Positions 30,192 to 38,482 of a stretch of 64,000 bases of DNA are shown here, piece after piece. The position numbers and the translations under genes are program-made. The stretch lies in contig JANLFU010000006.1 in the NCBI GenBank assembly GCA_024653215.1, positions 1 to 64,000 on the forward strand. Reading direction: 5' to 3'. This stretch comes from Candidatus Saccharicenans sp. (GTDB lineage Bacteria; Acidobacteriota; Aminicenantia; Aminicenantales; Saccharicenantaceae). Under the pieces are notes generated by a model, which worked only from the letters and a program-made list of their open reading frames with translations, made no database searches and was not told where the DNA came from. Every line of letters begins with the position of its first letter. Within the stretch, counting starts at the first letter, position 1.

Positions 30192-32909
30192 ATGAGAAAG
30201 TGTATCCGGCCGGTGATTCTTATCTGGCTTCTGCTGACGGCTCTGGCTGCATACCCGGCAGAGAACAACCGGCTGGTGGAAAGAATCAAAATACTGGTTG
30301 ACGGGAAAGAGGCCGAGCCGGCCGTGGCCGACCTGCTGAACCTGAAGCCCGGGCAGGTTTATTCTGATTTTCAGATTGACCAGGGCCTGAAACAGTTGAT
30401 GCGAACCGGCCTTTTTTCAAGGGCCGAAGTCTACTACAGCCCGGCCCCGGCGGGGGAACTGACCTTTACCCTGACCAGGAATACTTTTATCCGCAACCTC
30501 CGGATCTACGGCCCCCGCAGTCTGAGAAAGCGGATTAACGAGGAGCTGCCCTACTTAAGAAAGGGCGGGATTCTTTCTGAAAACCTTAGGGACAAGGCCG
30601 TGCCCGATATTGAAAAAATCCTGGTGGACGAAGGCCTGTTCTCCCCCCAGATAGGACTGGATATTAAGAAGCTCGAGGGAGCCAATCTGGCCGATGTTTC
30701 AGTCAGGCTCCCTGGCTGGAGACGCCTGGCCATCCGGCAGATAAATTTCGAAGGACCAGACCTTATCCCCCAGACCCGGCTGCAGCGGCTGCTGGGCTTA
30801 AAGCCCGGAGATTTTTACGTGCCGAGAAAGCTGGAAAGTGGCCTGGCCAGAATTAAGAAGGCCTTTAACAAGCTTGGTTATACCTGGGCCGAGGTCAGGC
30901 TGGCGCGGGAGGAGGTTAACCAGGAAAGAGGAACGGTCGACCTGGCCATCGGCCTTAATCCTTCAACCAGGATTTCAATCAGGCTGCTCGGGACCAACCT
31001 GTCGCCCAGGATTGTCCAGCCCGTCTGGGAACAGAAGGTCTTTGAAGAGTGGGCCCTGTCCGAAGGGGAAGCCCTGCTCTTAAAACAGCTCAGGAAGCAG
31101 GGCTACCTGCTGGCCACGGTCAGGCCTCGTCTTCAGAGGCAGGAAAACGAACTCCTGGTAATCTATGAAGTCCACCAGGGTCCGAGGCTGAGGATTAGAA
31201 GCCTGGAATTCAGGGGTGTGGAGAGTTTCACCCAGAAGGAAATCAAGAAGGCCCTGGGTATCGGCGAACAATTTCTTTTCTTTCCTTATCTCGACGGGCA
31301 GCAGGTCTATGACCTGCCTGAGAAAATCAGGCTGTTCTATGCCGAGCACGGGTTTGCCCAGGCCAGGGTGACCCTGAATTTCAGCCGCAAGGATAATTCG
31401 GCCAGGCCGGTTTACTTCATAGAAGAAGGGCCGAGGCAGGTCATCCGCAGCCTGGAAATCCAGGGGGCAGTGGCCGTTCCGACGGCGGAGATTTTCAGGC
31501 TTCTGGACAGCCGACCCGGCCGGCCTTATTACAAACCCCAGATGCAGAGGGACCTGGAAAAAATAAACCAGCTCTATCTTAATAAGGGATTCAGAGGGAC
31601 CCAGCTGGAAGTGGAAGCTTCTCCCGACCGGGACAACAATCTGGACGTGGTCATCCGGGTGAGTGAGGGCCAGCGGGTCAAGGTCAACAACATTTTTATC
31701 ACCGGTAATCACCTGACCCACAGGAATACCATTCTGCGCGAGGTCAGGTTGCGCCCCGGAGACTGGGCCGAATACAACCGGCTGCTGGAAACCAAGCGGG
31801 GCCTGGACAGCCTCGGGGTTTTCTCGGAGGTCAAGCTGGAAGAACTTCCGGCACCCGATAATTCTATCAACCTGTCGATCCAGGTCAGGGAGGGTGAACA
31901 GAATTTTGCCGGAGTCGGGCTGGGCATTGAAACCAGGGAAGAAGCCCGTTCCCTGGCCCTTTGGGAAAATGACCTGAGGCCGAGGATCACGGCCGAGTAT
32001 ATCAGGTACAACCTGTTCCAGAACGCCTCCCAGGTCAGCCTGGTCGGCCAGCTCAGCCTGGTGGAAAAAAGGCTGGTGGCCACCTGGCAGCAGCCACATT
32101 TCCTGGGACTGCGGATGAGAACCTATTTCAGCGGTTACCTGGAAAAGGAGGACCGGACCAGCTTCAGTTACGAACGGCGGGGCCTGACCCTGTCCACCAT
32201 GAGAAACCTGCCGGCCGGGTTTTCCCTGCTGCTGGCGGCCGGAGCCCTGAGGACCAAGCTGACCAATCTCCAGATTGCCGAATCAGAGGTGGAGAGGGAA
32301 AGGTTGCCTTACTCCATAGCCTACGGTTCAGCTACCTTCATCCGTGACCGCAGGAATGACACCTTCAATCCGTCCAGTGGCTATTTTTTCAGCCTGGCCC
32401 TGGAACGGGCCTACCCCTTGCTGGAAACCGAGTCTAATTTCCTGAAAATGTTTGCCAAGTACCAGTATTTTTATCCCCTGGCTTCCAGCATCAACTTCCA
32501 TACCACCCTGCGCCTGGGCCTGGCCTCGGGTACGGTGCCCATTCCTGAAAGGTTTTTTGCCGGCGGCAGCAATTCCTTTCGGGGAGAACCCTTCGAAATG
32601 CTGGGGCCCAAGGACCCGGAATCGGGCCTGCCGGTGGGCGGCCGGGCCATTTTCCTGCTTAACATGGAAGCCAGGTTCCTGATGCTGAAAAAACTACCGA
32701 ACCTTTACGGGGCGATTTTTTATGACATGGGCCAGGTCTTTCCCGAAATCCGCGATTTTAACTTCCTGAAGTTCAGCCAGGCGGCGGGGTTCGGCCTGCG
32801 TTATCGCACGCCGCTGGGCCCGGTCCGGTTTGATGTCGGCTGGAACCTGAATCCACCCGACGGTAGATGGAAGCCGCGGTTTTTCCTGACCATCGGCAAT
32901 ATGTTCTAA
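30192..32909 (+). CDS. bamA: Omp85 family outer-membrane assembly protein with seven POTRA-like domains
   Basis: 905 residues. Signal peptide 1-22 (YPAENN). By pattern I count seven consecutive POTRA-like units, starting near VERIKILVDG, FIRNLRIYG, LAIRQINFEG, ISIRLLGTN, LRIRSLEFRG, VIRSLEIQG and VKVNNIFITGN. The 16-strand barrel begins near NFAGVGLGIETREE (about residue 575) and ends in FFLTIGNMF with the terminal Phe expected of outer-membrane proteins. FFAGGSNSFRGEPF matches the conserved loop-6 RGF-type motif. Standard BamA has five POTRAs and TamA three. The pairing with a TamB-like gene suggests it acts with TamB; whether it is also the main BamA of the cell cannot be told here. The gene starts 4 bp after the tamB-like stop. 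Confidence 0.88.
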   Translation: MRKCIRPVILIWLLLTALAAYPAENNRLVERIKILVDGKEAEPAVADLLNLKPGQVYSDFQIDQGLKQLMRTGLFSRAEVYYSPAPAGELTFTLTRNTFIRNLRIYGPRSLRKRINEELPYLRKGGILSENLRDKAVPDIEKILVDEGLFSPQIGLDIKKLEGANLADVSVRLPGWRRLAIRQINFEGPDLIPQTRLQRLLGLKPGDFYVPRKLESGLARIKKAFNKLGYTWAEVRLAREEVNQERGTVDLAIGLNPSTRISIRLLGTNLSPRIVQPVWEQKVFEEWALSEGEALLLKQLRKQGYLLATVRPRLQRQENELLVIYEVHQGPRLRIRSLEFRGVESFTQKEIKKALGIGEQFLFFPYLDGQQVYDLPEKIRLFYAEHGFAQARVTLNFSRKDNSARPVYFIEEGPRQVIRSLEIQGAVAVPTAEIFRLLDSRPGRPYYKPQMQRDLEKINQLYLNKGFRGTQLEVEASPDRDNNLDVVIRVSEGQRVKVNNIFITGNHLTHRNTILREVRLRPGDWAEYNRLLETKRGLDSLGVFSEVKLEELPAPDNSINLSIQVREGEQNFAGVGLGIETREEARSLALWENDLRPRITAEYIRYNLFQNASQVSLVGQLSLVEKRLVATWQQPHFLGLRMRTYFSGYLEKEDRTSFSYERRGLTLSTMRNLPAGFSLLLAAGALRTKLTNLQIAESEVERERLPYSIAYGSATFIRDRRNDTFNPSSGYFFSLALERAYPLLETESNFLKMFAKYQYFYPLASSINFHTTLRLGLASGTVPIPERFFAGGSNSFRGEPFEMLGPKDPESGLPVGGRAIFLLNMEARFLMLKKLPNLYGAIFYDMGQVFPEIRDFNFLKFSQAAGFGLRYRTPLGPVRFDVGWNLNPPDGRWKPRFFLTIGNMF

Positions 32910-32936
32910 GGTTTTGGCATGGTTGAGGTGATGGAT

Positions 32937-33599
32937 ATGATTAATATGAAACGGGCGGTCCGGTGGCTTCAAGTGCTGAGCCTGCTCCTGCTGCTGCTGG
33001 GTCGTCCGGTGGCCGGCCAGGAACTGCTGAACTGCCTGGTGGCCAGTGTTGACCACATACCGGTTACTGCCTTTGACCTGGAGGTGCTGAAAAACTTTGA
33101 GCTGTTGCCGGGTGGAGGCGCCGGGGCCATGACGGTTGAGGAAAGGCTTGAAAGGTACATAGATGTCCTGCTGGTGTTAAGGCTGACCAGAGAACAGCTC
33201 CAGGTCAGCCAGGAAGAGGTCGGGGCCGAGTTGGAGAAGCTGAAAGCCCGGCTGGGTCCCAAAGTCCTGGAACAGAGATGCCAGCTACTGGGGCTTAAGC
33301 CGGAAGACCTGGGAAGTTATCTTCAGGATAAGATTCTGTTTGAGAAGGTCATCGGTACCAGGTTCAACCAGAGACTGTATGTTTCACTTAAAGAGATTGA
33401 AGATTATTACCAGCAGGTCTATGTGCCCGAGCAGAAGTCTGCCGGGCGGACGCCGCCGGAGCTGGTTAACGTTCTGGATGAGATAGAGGCCAGGTTGCAG
33501 ACCAGGCGCCGGGAGGAACGGGTCAGGGAGTGGACCCGGGAGCTCCGGCAGAGGGCAGAGATTGTTGTTTATGGTGACTGCCTCAATCGTATAAAATAA
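32937..33599 (+). CDS. SurA N-terminal-like periplasmic chaperone without a PPIase domain
   Basis: About 220 residues from the ATG at 32937, six bases after GAGGTG; the frame is open from an ATG at 32919. Residues 5-27 are a signal peptide (LLLLLLGRPVAGQ). The mature part resembles the SurA/PrsA N-terminal chaperone domain: VASVDHIPVTAFDLEV, VEERLERYIDVLLVLRLTREQ, EELEKLKARLG-like helices and LQDKILFEKVIGTRFNQRLYVSLKEIEDYYQQ. No parvulin domain follows. SurA-like proteins carry unfolded outer-membrane proteins to the BAM machine, so its place directly after the Omp85 gene fits. A weaker possibility is a general peptidyl-prolyl isomerase relative of other function. Confidence 0.75.
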   Translation: MINMKRAVRWLQVLSLLLLLLGRPVAGQELLNCLVASVDHIPVTAFDLEVLKNFELLPGGGAGAMTVEERLERYIDVLLVLRLTREQLQVSQEEVGAELEKLKARLGPKVLEQRCQLLGLKPEDLGSYLQDKILFEKVIGTRFNQRLYVSLKEIEDYYQQVYVPEQKSAGRTPPELVNVLDEIEARLQTRRREERVREWTRELRQRAEIVVYGDCLNRIK

Positions 33600-33632
33600 A
33601 CTGCGAATTATAGAATAGGAAGAGGAGATCAG

Positions 33633-34556
33633 ATGAAGCGAATTTTTTTGTTTCCCGGTCAGGGCTCCCAGGCAGTGGGCATGGGCAGGAAATTTTATGA
33701 ACAAAGCCAGGAGGCCCGGGAAATTTTCAGGCTGGCCGACGAGGTCCTGGGGTTCAACCTGTCCAGGCTGTGTTTTGAGGGACCGGAAGAAGAACTCCGG
33801 CTGACCTGTTATACCCAGCCGGCACTGTTAACGGTCAGTTACATCGCCTATCGGCTGCTCGGGCTGAAACCCGACCTGGCTGCCGGCCACAGCCTTGGGG
33901 AGTATTCGGCCCTGGTGGCCGCAGGCAGCCTGGACCTGGCCGAAGCTCTTAGATTGGTCTACAACCGAGGCCGCTACATGATGGAGGCTGTGCCCCCGGG
34001 ACAGGGGAGCATGGCTGCCGTTCTCGGACTGAACTTCAACCAGGTAGAGGAAGGAATTAAGTCGGTGGGTTCTGGTCTGGTTCAGGTGGCTAACTGGAAC
34101 GCCGAGGACCAGGTGGTCATAGCCGGAGAAAAGTCCGCCGTGGAAGAAGCCCTGGCCCGGTTAAAACCTCCGCGCTCGGTCATGCTCCAGGTGAGCGGTC
34201 CCTTTCACACCAGCCTGATGAAACCGGCCGCTGAGAGGTTGAAGGGTGACCTGGAAAGAGTAGAATTCCGCGACCCTGAATTTCCCATAATTTCCAATGT
34301 GACAGCTGGCGAGGTCAGGTCAGGGACCGAAGCCAGGGAGCTGCTTTACCGGCAGATTACCAGTCCCGTCCTCTGGTATCCGTCCATGCAACGGCTGCCA
34401 GAACTTGGAGTCGGGCAGGCAATAGAACTTGGTTCGGGAAAAGTCCTGACCGGACTGCTGAAAAGAATTGCCCGCCAGTGGCCAGAAGCACCGGCCCTGT
34501 TTAACGTGGAGGATATGACATCCCTTGAGAATAGCCGCCGGGCGCTGTCAGCCTGA
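33633..34556 (+). CDS. fabD: Malonyl-CoA:acyl carrier protein transacylase
   Basis: 307 residues. FLFPGQGSQAVGMG opens the chain. The nucleophile Ser87 sits in GHSLGE and the catalytic His192 in GPFHTSLM. YNRGRYMMEAVPPG and ELGSGKVLTGLLKRI are further family features. FabD loads malonyl groups onto acyl carrier protein at the start of fatty acid elongation. GAGGAG precedes the ATG. The gene ends convergent with pgsA, overlapping it by nine bases. The rest of the fab operon is not nearby, which is unusual since fabD often lies with fabH, fabG and acpP. Confidence 0.97.
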   Translation: MKRIFLFPGQGSQAVGMGRKFYEQSQEAREIFRLADEVLGFNLSRLCFEGPEEELRLTCYTQPALLTVSYIAYRLLGLKPDLAAGHSLGEYSALVAAGSLDLAEALRLVYNRGRYMMEAVPPGQGSMAAVLGLNFNQVEEGIKSVGSGLVQVANWNAEDQVVIAGEKSAVEEALARLKPPRSVMLQVSGPFHTSLMKPAAERLKGDLERVEFRDPEFPIISNVTAGEVRSGTEARELLYRQITSPVLWYPSMQRLPELGVGQAIELGSGKVLTGLLKRIARQWPEAPALFNVEDMTSLENSRRALSA

Positions 34557-35096
34557 GGTCTCTTTTACCACCCGTGGACCGAAACGAATAAAATATTCCA
34601 GGGCCGAAGCCAGGGCAATGATCACCACCAGCCATAATCCAAAGGTATGGGTCAGCCTGTAGATAATGCCCAGGTAGTGCTCGCCAAAGATCAGGATGGA
34701 CACCACCACCGCCTCAAAGATCATCTTCAGTTTTCCCCAGCCGGAAGCGGTGATGAGATATCCCCGGGAAGAGGCTATGGCCCGGAACCCGGTGACGGCT
34801 ATCTCCCGGCCGATGATGATAATGGCCATCCAGGGAGCCACCACTCCGCTGGACACCAGGCAGATCAGGGCCGAGGTGATGAGCAATTTATCGGCCAGCG
34901 GGTCAAGCAACGACCCGAGGACAGTTTCCATCTTTTTTTTCCTGGCCCAGAAGCCATCCAGCATGTCGGTCAGGCAGGCCACGACAAAAATGGTGAAGGC
35001 GATGACCTCGTGTCCCTCGAAAGGGGTGAGCATGACCACGACCAGGACGGGTATGGCCAGCAATCTGAATATGGTCAGGATTGTGGGTGTATTCAT
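34548..35096 (-). CDS. pgsA: CDP-diacylglycerol--glycerol-3-phosphate 3-phosphatidyltransferase
   Basis: 182 residues with four to five membrane segments. The full CDP-alcohol phosphotransferase signature is present with correct spacing: Asp44, Asp47, Gly48, Ala51, Arg52, Gly61, Asp65 and Asp69. PgsA makes phosphatidylglycerophosphate, the first step to phosphatidylglycerol and cardiolipin. It begins MNTPTILTIFRL, typical of the family. It stands alone on the minus strand between fabD and mutS and shares nine terminal bases with fabD in convergent orientation. Confidence 0.95.
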   Translation of the reverse strand: MNTPTILTIFRLLAIPVLVVVMLTPFEGHEVIAFTIFVVACLTDMLDGFWARKKKMETVLGSLLDPLADKLLITSALICLVSSGVVAPWMAIIIIGREIAVTGFRAIASSRGYLITASGWGKLKMIFEAVVVSILIFGEHYLGIIYRLTHTFGLWLVVIIALASALEYFIRFGPRVVKETSG

Positions 35097-35181
35097 TTAT
35101 TAATTCCAGAAAATTGTCAGTTTCTTATACTAAAACTATTAAGCTGTATTGTCAAATCTGGCCACAGAAAGCCCGGTCCGG

Positions 35182-35211
35182 TTGCAAACCCGGGACCGGA
35201 TATAATATAGT
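35182..35211 (+). promoter_or_regulatory. Promoter candidate for mutS
   Basis: TTGCAA (35182-35187), 18 bases, then TATAGT (35206-35211), about 24 bp before the mutS ATG; an overlapping TATAAT starts at 35201. The gap is divergent with pgsA, so a promoter is expected here. Confidence 0.4.
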
Positions 35212-35234
35212 TTATAGGCTGTCGGTTCAGTCCC

Positions 35235-37871
35235 ATGAATAAGAAAGAAGACGCCCTCACTCCGATGATGGAGCAGTACCACCGGATTAAGGCCCGGCAC
35301 CGGGATTGCCTGCTGTTTTTCAGGCTGGGCGATTTCTACGAGATGTTCTTCGAGGACGCCTACCTGGGTTCATCCCTGCTGGGCATTGCCCTGACCTCAA
35401 GGCAGAATGTGCCGATGTGCGGCGTTCCCTATCATTCGGTTGACTCCTACCTGGCCCGGCTGCTCAAAGCCGGTAAAAAGGTAGCCATCTGCGAGCAGGT
35501 GGAGGACCCGAAACAGGCCCGGGGTGTCGTTAAAAGAGAAGTGATCAAGGTGCTTACCCCCGGAACTGCAGTGGAAATAGAGGGCGAGGAACGGGGGGAG
35601 AGCCTGGGGGTCCTGAGCCTGGTCCTGTCCGATGGCCGCTGGGGTGCGGCCTGGGCCGACCTTCTGTCGGGCAGGATTCTGACCCTGGAGGGAGAGGAGA
35701 ACGAGCGCAAGGCTCTGCTGGACGAGGTTTTCCGGCTTGGCCCGCGGGAGGTCATCTGTCCGGAAGACCAGGAGCCGGCAGTCAGGAATCTGCTGGCTTC
35801 GACCGACCTGTCCGGCCTGGCCCTCAGCCGGGTGGAGTCGTGGTCTTTTGATTATTCCCAGGCCTCCAGCCTGTTGCTGGAGCATTTCAGGGTAGCTTCT
35901 CTTGAAGGCTTTGGCCTCCAGGGCCGGACCCTGGCCGTATCGGCGGCCGGGGCCCTTCTTTATTATTTGAAGAAAAACAGGCAGGAAGCGGCCGGTTATA
36001 TCAGGAAGATGTCATTCCAGAGCTCAGGCCAGACCATGGTTCTGGATGCCATAGCCGTCCGCAACCTGGAACTGGTCAGGAATCTGAGGACCGGCCAGGT
36101 GGCCGAATCACTGCTGGGAGTGATCGACCTGACCCAGACAGCTCCCGGAGCCCGGCTGCTCAGGAACTGGTTGCTTCATCCACTTCTCGATTGCCAGGAA
36201 ATCCGTCGGCGGCAGGAAGCGGTGGAAGAAGCCCTGAAAAAACCCATCGCCAGGCAGGAAATCCGGACCAGGCTCCGCCAGATCCTGGACCTGGAAAAGC
36301 TGACCACCAGGATTTCGGTGGCCGCGGCCACACCCAGGGACCTGGTCGCCCTTAAAAAGTCGCTGTTGCCTCTGCCTGAAATAGAGGTGCTTCTCAAGGA
36401 ATTTCAGGCAGCCTATTTTTGCGAGCTGAAGTCGTCCTGGGACAACCTGCAGGATGTGGCCGGGCTGATCGACCGGGCCATTCTGGATGAACCGGCCCAC
36501 CTGATCCAGGAAGGAGGCCTGATCAAGGAAGGATTCAACCAGGAGCTGGATGAACTGCGGCAGATCAGTCACTCCGGGAAGACCCTGATTGCCCAGATTG
36601 AAAAAAGGGAGAGGGAAAGGACGGGTATCTCGTCCCTTAAAGTCCGTTATAATAAAGTCTTTGGCTATTACATCGAGGTAACCAAGCCCAACCTGTCCCT
36701 GGTGCCCGGCGACTACCAGCGGAAACAGACCCTGGTTAACAGCGAAAGGTTTATCACCCCGGAGTTGAAGGAATACGAGGACCGGGTGCTGGGAGCCGAG
36801 GCCAGGATCAACGAGCTGGAATACGAGCTCTTTCTTCAGGTCAGGGAAGAAATCGGGAAGCAGGTCCCCCGGCTGCAGCAGATGGCCCAGAACCTGGCCG
36901 GGCTTGATGTCCTGCTGTCGCTGGCCGAGCTGGCCCACCAGAGGAATTATGTCAGGCCCGAGGTGGACCGGAGCGACATCCTGTCCATCTCTGATGGCCG
37001 GCACCCGGTGGTCGAGGTGGTCCAGAGCGAGCCCTTCATTCCCAACGACACCTACCTCGACCGGAACGAGAACCAGATACTGATCATCACGGGGCCCAAC
37101 ATGGGCGGAAAGTCAACCTACCTGAGGCAGGTGGCCCTGATCTGCCTGCTGGCCCAGATGGGTTCGTTCGTTCCGGCCCGGGCCGCCAGAATTGGAGTGG
37201 TGGACCGGATTTTCACCAGGGTCGGGGCCATGGATTTTCTGACGGCCGGGCAGTCCACCTTCATGGTAGAAATGGTGGAAACGGCCAACATCTTAAACAA
37301 CGCCACCGAGCGCAGCCTGATCCTGCTGGACGAGGTCGGGCGGGGGACCAGTACCTTCGACGGCCTGAGCATCGCCTGGGCGGTGGCCGAGCACCTGCAC
37401 CAGCTGGAAAGTATCAGGCCCCGGACGCTGTTCGCCACTCACTATCACGAGCTGACCGAGCTGGCCCTGACCTTTCCCCGGATAAAGAATTTTCACGTGG
37501 CCGTCCGGGAGTGGCAGGACACGGTCATCTTTCTCCGCAAGATCAAGCCCGGTCCATCCGACCGCAGCTATGGGCTCCAGGTGGCCCGGCTGGCCGGACT
37601 GCCCGAAGAAATAATAAAGCGAGCCAGGGAAATCCTGTTCAACCTGGAAAGGCAGGAGCTGGACGAAGAGGGCCGGCCCCGCCTGGCCTATCATTTAAAC
37701 AGCCAGAATAAATCGCAGTTGTTGCTATTTCCGGAAGACCGGGAAAGGGCCAGGCTGGAAGAAATCAGGGACAGGATTAAATCGCTGGAACCGGAAAAGC
37801 TGACCCCTCTTCAGGCCCTGCAGATAATCGCCGAACTCAGGGAAGATATAAAGAAACTGGAAGAAGGTTAA
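35235..37871 (+). CDS. mutS: DNA mismatch repair protein MutS
   Basis: 878 residues. The mismatch-binding domain is intact (LFFRLGDFYEMFFEDA near residue 30, containing the Phe-X-Glu wedge FYEMF). Connector, lever and clamp domains follow. Walker A is GPNMGGKST at 620-628, Walker B LILLDEVGRGTSTFDG, and the conserved FATHYHEL follows. The C-terminal helix-turn-helix and tail are present. MutS recognises mispaired bases and starts repair. The size is normal for MutS1. MutL is not in the window. The stop overlaps the next, convergent gene by four bases. Confidence 0.98.
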   Translation: MNKKEDALTPMMEQYHRIKARHRDCLLFFRLGDFYEMFFEDAYLGSSLLGIALTSRQNVPMCGVPYHSVDSYLARLLKAGKKVAICEQVEDPKQARGVVKREVIKVLTPGTAVEIEGEERGESLGVLSLVLSDGRWGAAWADLLSGRILTLEGEENERKALLDEVFRLGPREVICPEDQEPAVRNLLASTDLSGLALSRVESWSFDYSQASSLLLEHFRVASLEGFGLQGRTLAVSAAGALLYYLKKNRQEAAGYIRKMSFQSSGQTMVLDAIAVRNLELVRNLRTGQVAESLLGVIDLTQTAPGARLLRNWLLHPLLDCQEIRRRQEAVEEALKKPIARQEIRTRLRQILDLEKLTTRISVAAATPRDLVALKKSLLPLPEIEVLLKEFQAAYFCELKSSWDNLQDVAGLIDRAILDEPAHLIQEGGLIKEGFNQELDELRQISHSGKTLIAQIEKRERERTGISSLKVRYNKVFGYYIEVTKPNLSLVPGDYQRKQTLVNSERFITPELKEYEDRVLGAEARINELEYELFLQVREEIGKQVPRLQQMAQNLAGLDVLLSLAELAHQRNYVRPEVDRSDILSISDGRHPVVEVVQSEPFIPNDTYLDRNENQILIITGPNMGGKSTYLRQVALICLLAQMGSFVPARAARIGVVDRIFTRVGAMDFLTAGQSTFMVEMVETANILNNATERSLILLDEVGRGTSTFDGLSIAWAVAEHLHQLESIRPRTLFATHYHELTELALTFPRIKNFHVAVREWQDTVIFLRKIKPGPSDRSYGLQVARLAGLPEEIIKRAREILFNLERQELDEEGRPRLAYHLNSQNKSQLLLFPEDRERARLEEIRDRIKSLEPEKLTPLQALQIIAELREDIKKLEEG

Positions 37872-38194
37872 TAATCTTCTGGTTCTTCCTCAAAGTCCAG
37901 TTCTTCTTCCAGGTCATCCTCGTCGTCTTCGTAATCCTGGCCGGAGTATAGCCCCTCCTCGATTTCCTCTTTTCTCTCCTCGATGGCTTCTTCGAATTCC
38001 TCGTTGTCCTCGTACCGCCGGAGATAGCTGGTGGTGGAATCGGTGTAGCAGAGTTCCAGGTAGTCGTCTTCGATCACGCAGAAAATGGAGACCTGATGAG
38101 CTTCGTGCAGGTCGCCGACAGTATCGATGATATCGGCGGCCTTTTTCAGAGCATCTAAGGTGGCCCAGCTGGAGACTTCGATTTCTTCCATCAT
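37868..38194 (-). CDS. Small highly acidic protein, function unknown
   Basis: 108 residues. The first 70 look like a compact globular domain (TLDALKKAADIIDT, HQVSIFCVIEDDYLELCYTDS). The last 40 are almost entirely Asp and Glu (ERKEEIEEGLYSGQDYEDD and onward), an unstructured acidic tail. The start ATG at 38194 follows CAAGGAGC. I do not recognise a family. The gene runs convergent to mutS, sharing four bases, and divergent from clpB. Acidic tails of this kind often interact with nucleic-acid-binding proteins or prevent aggregation, but no function should be assigned. Confidence 0.7.
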   Translation of the reverse strand: MMEEIEVSSWATLDALKKAADIIDTVGDLHEAHQVSIFCVIEDDYLELCYTDSTTSYLRRYEDNEEFEEAIEERKEEIEEGLYSGQDYEDDEDDLEEELDFEEEPEDY

Positions 38195-38397
38195 TAGCTC
38201 CTTGAAGAAAAAAATATTTATTTTTGGCCCCTTGTCAAGTGCCTAAAAAAATTATCAATGGGGGGGCGGGCGGCAAGGGGCCGGCCCCGGTCTCGGGCCG
38301 CCGACGGCTGACTCTTTTAACGGTTAGAAGTGTCCCGATGGCCCGGGCGGCTCTTGGCAAAGCCCGGGGGCTGGAGTATATTAATTAATAAGCTTAC

Positions 38398-38419
38398 CAA
38401 CCCTGTTCTTCCAGGGTTG
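38398..38419. promoter_or_regulatory. Inverted repeat CAACCCTG-N6-CAGGGTTG upstream of clpB
   Basis: Perfect eight-base arms around TTCTTC, about 64 bp before the clpB start and 40 bp before a TATAAT at 38460-38465. It differs from the HrcA CIRCE element and the HspR HAIR sequence. It could be an operator for clpB or a terminator-like stem; no T-run follows directly. Confidence 0.4.
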
Positions 38420-38482
38420 TCCGATTTCCTTAGCTTTTTTGTTTGCAAGGTATTCTGGATATAATACCAGGAGGAGTTGACC

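Noticed and set aside
31080-32099. A 339-codon minus-strand frame over the Omp85 gene
   Set aside because: The sense frame has clear POTRA repeats; the antisense protein has none of the features of a real gene.
38398-38419. CIRCE or HAIR element before clpB
   Set aside because: The arms CAACCCTG/CAGGGTTG do not match TTAGCACTC-N9-GAGTGCTAA or CTTGAGT-N7-ACTCAAG.
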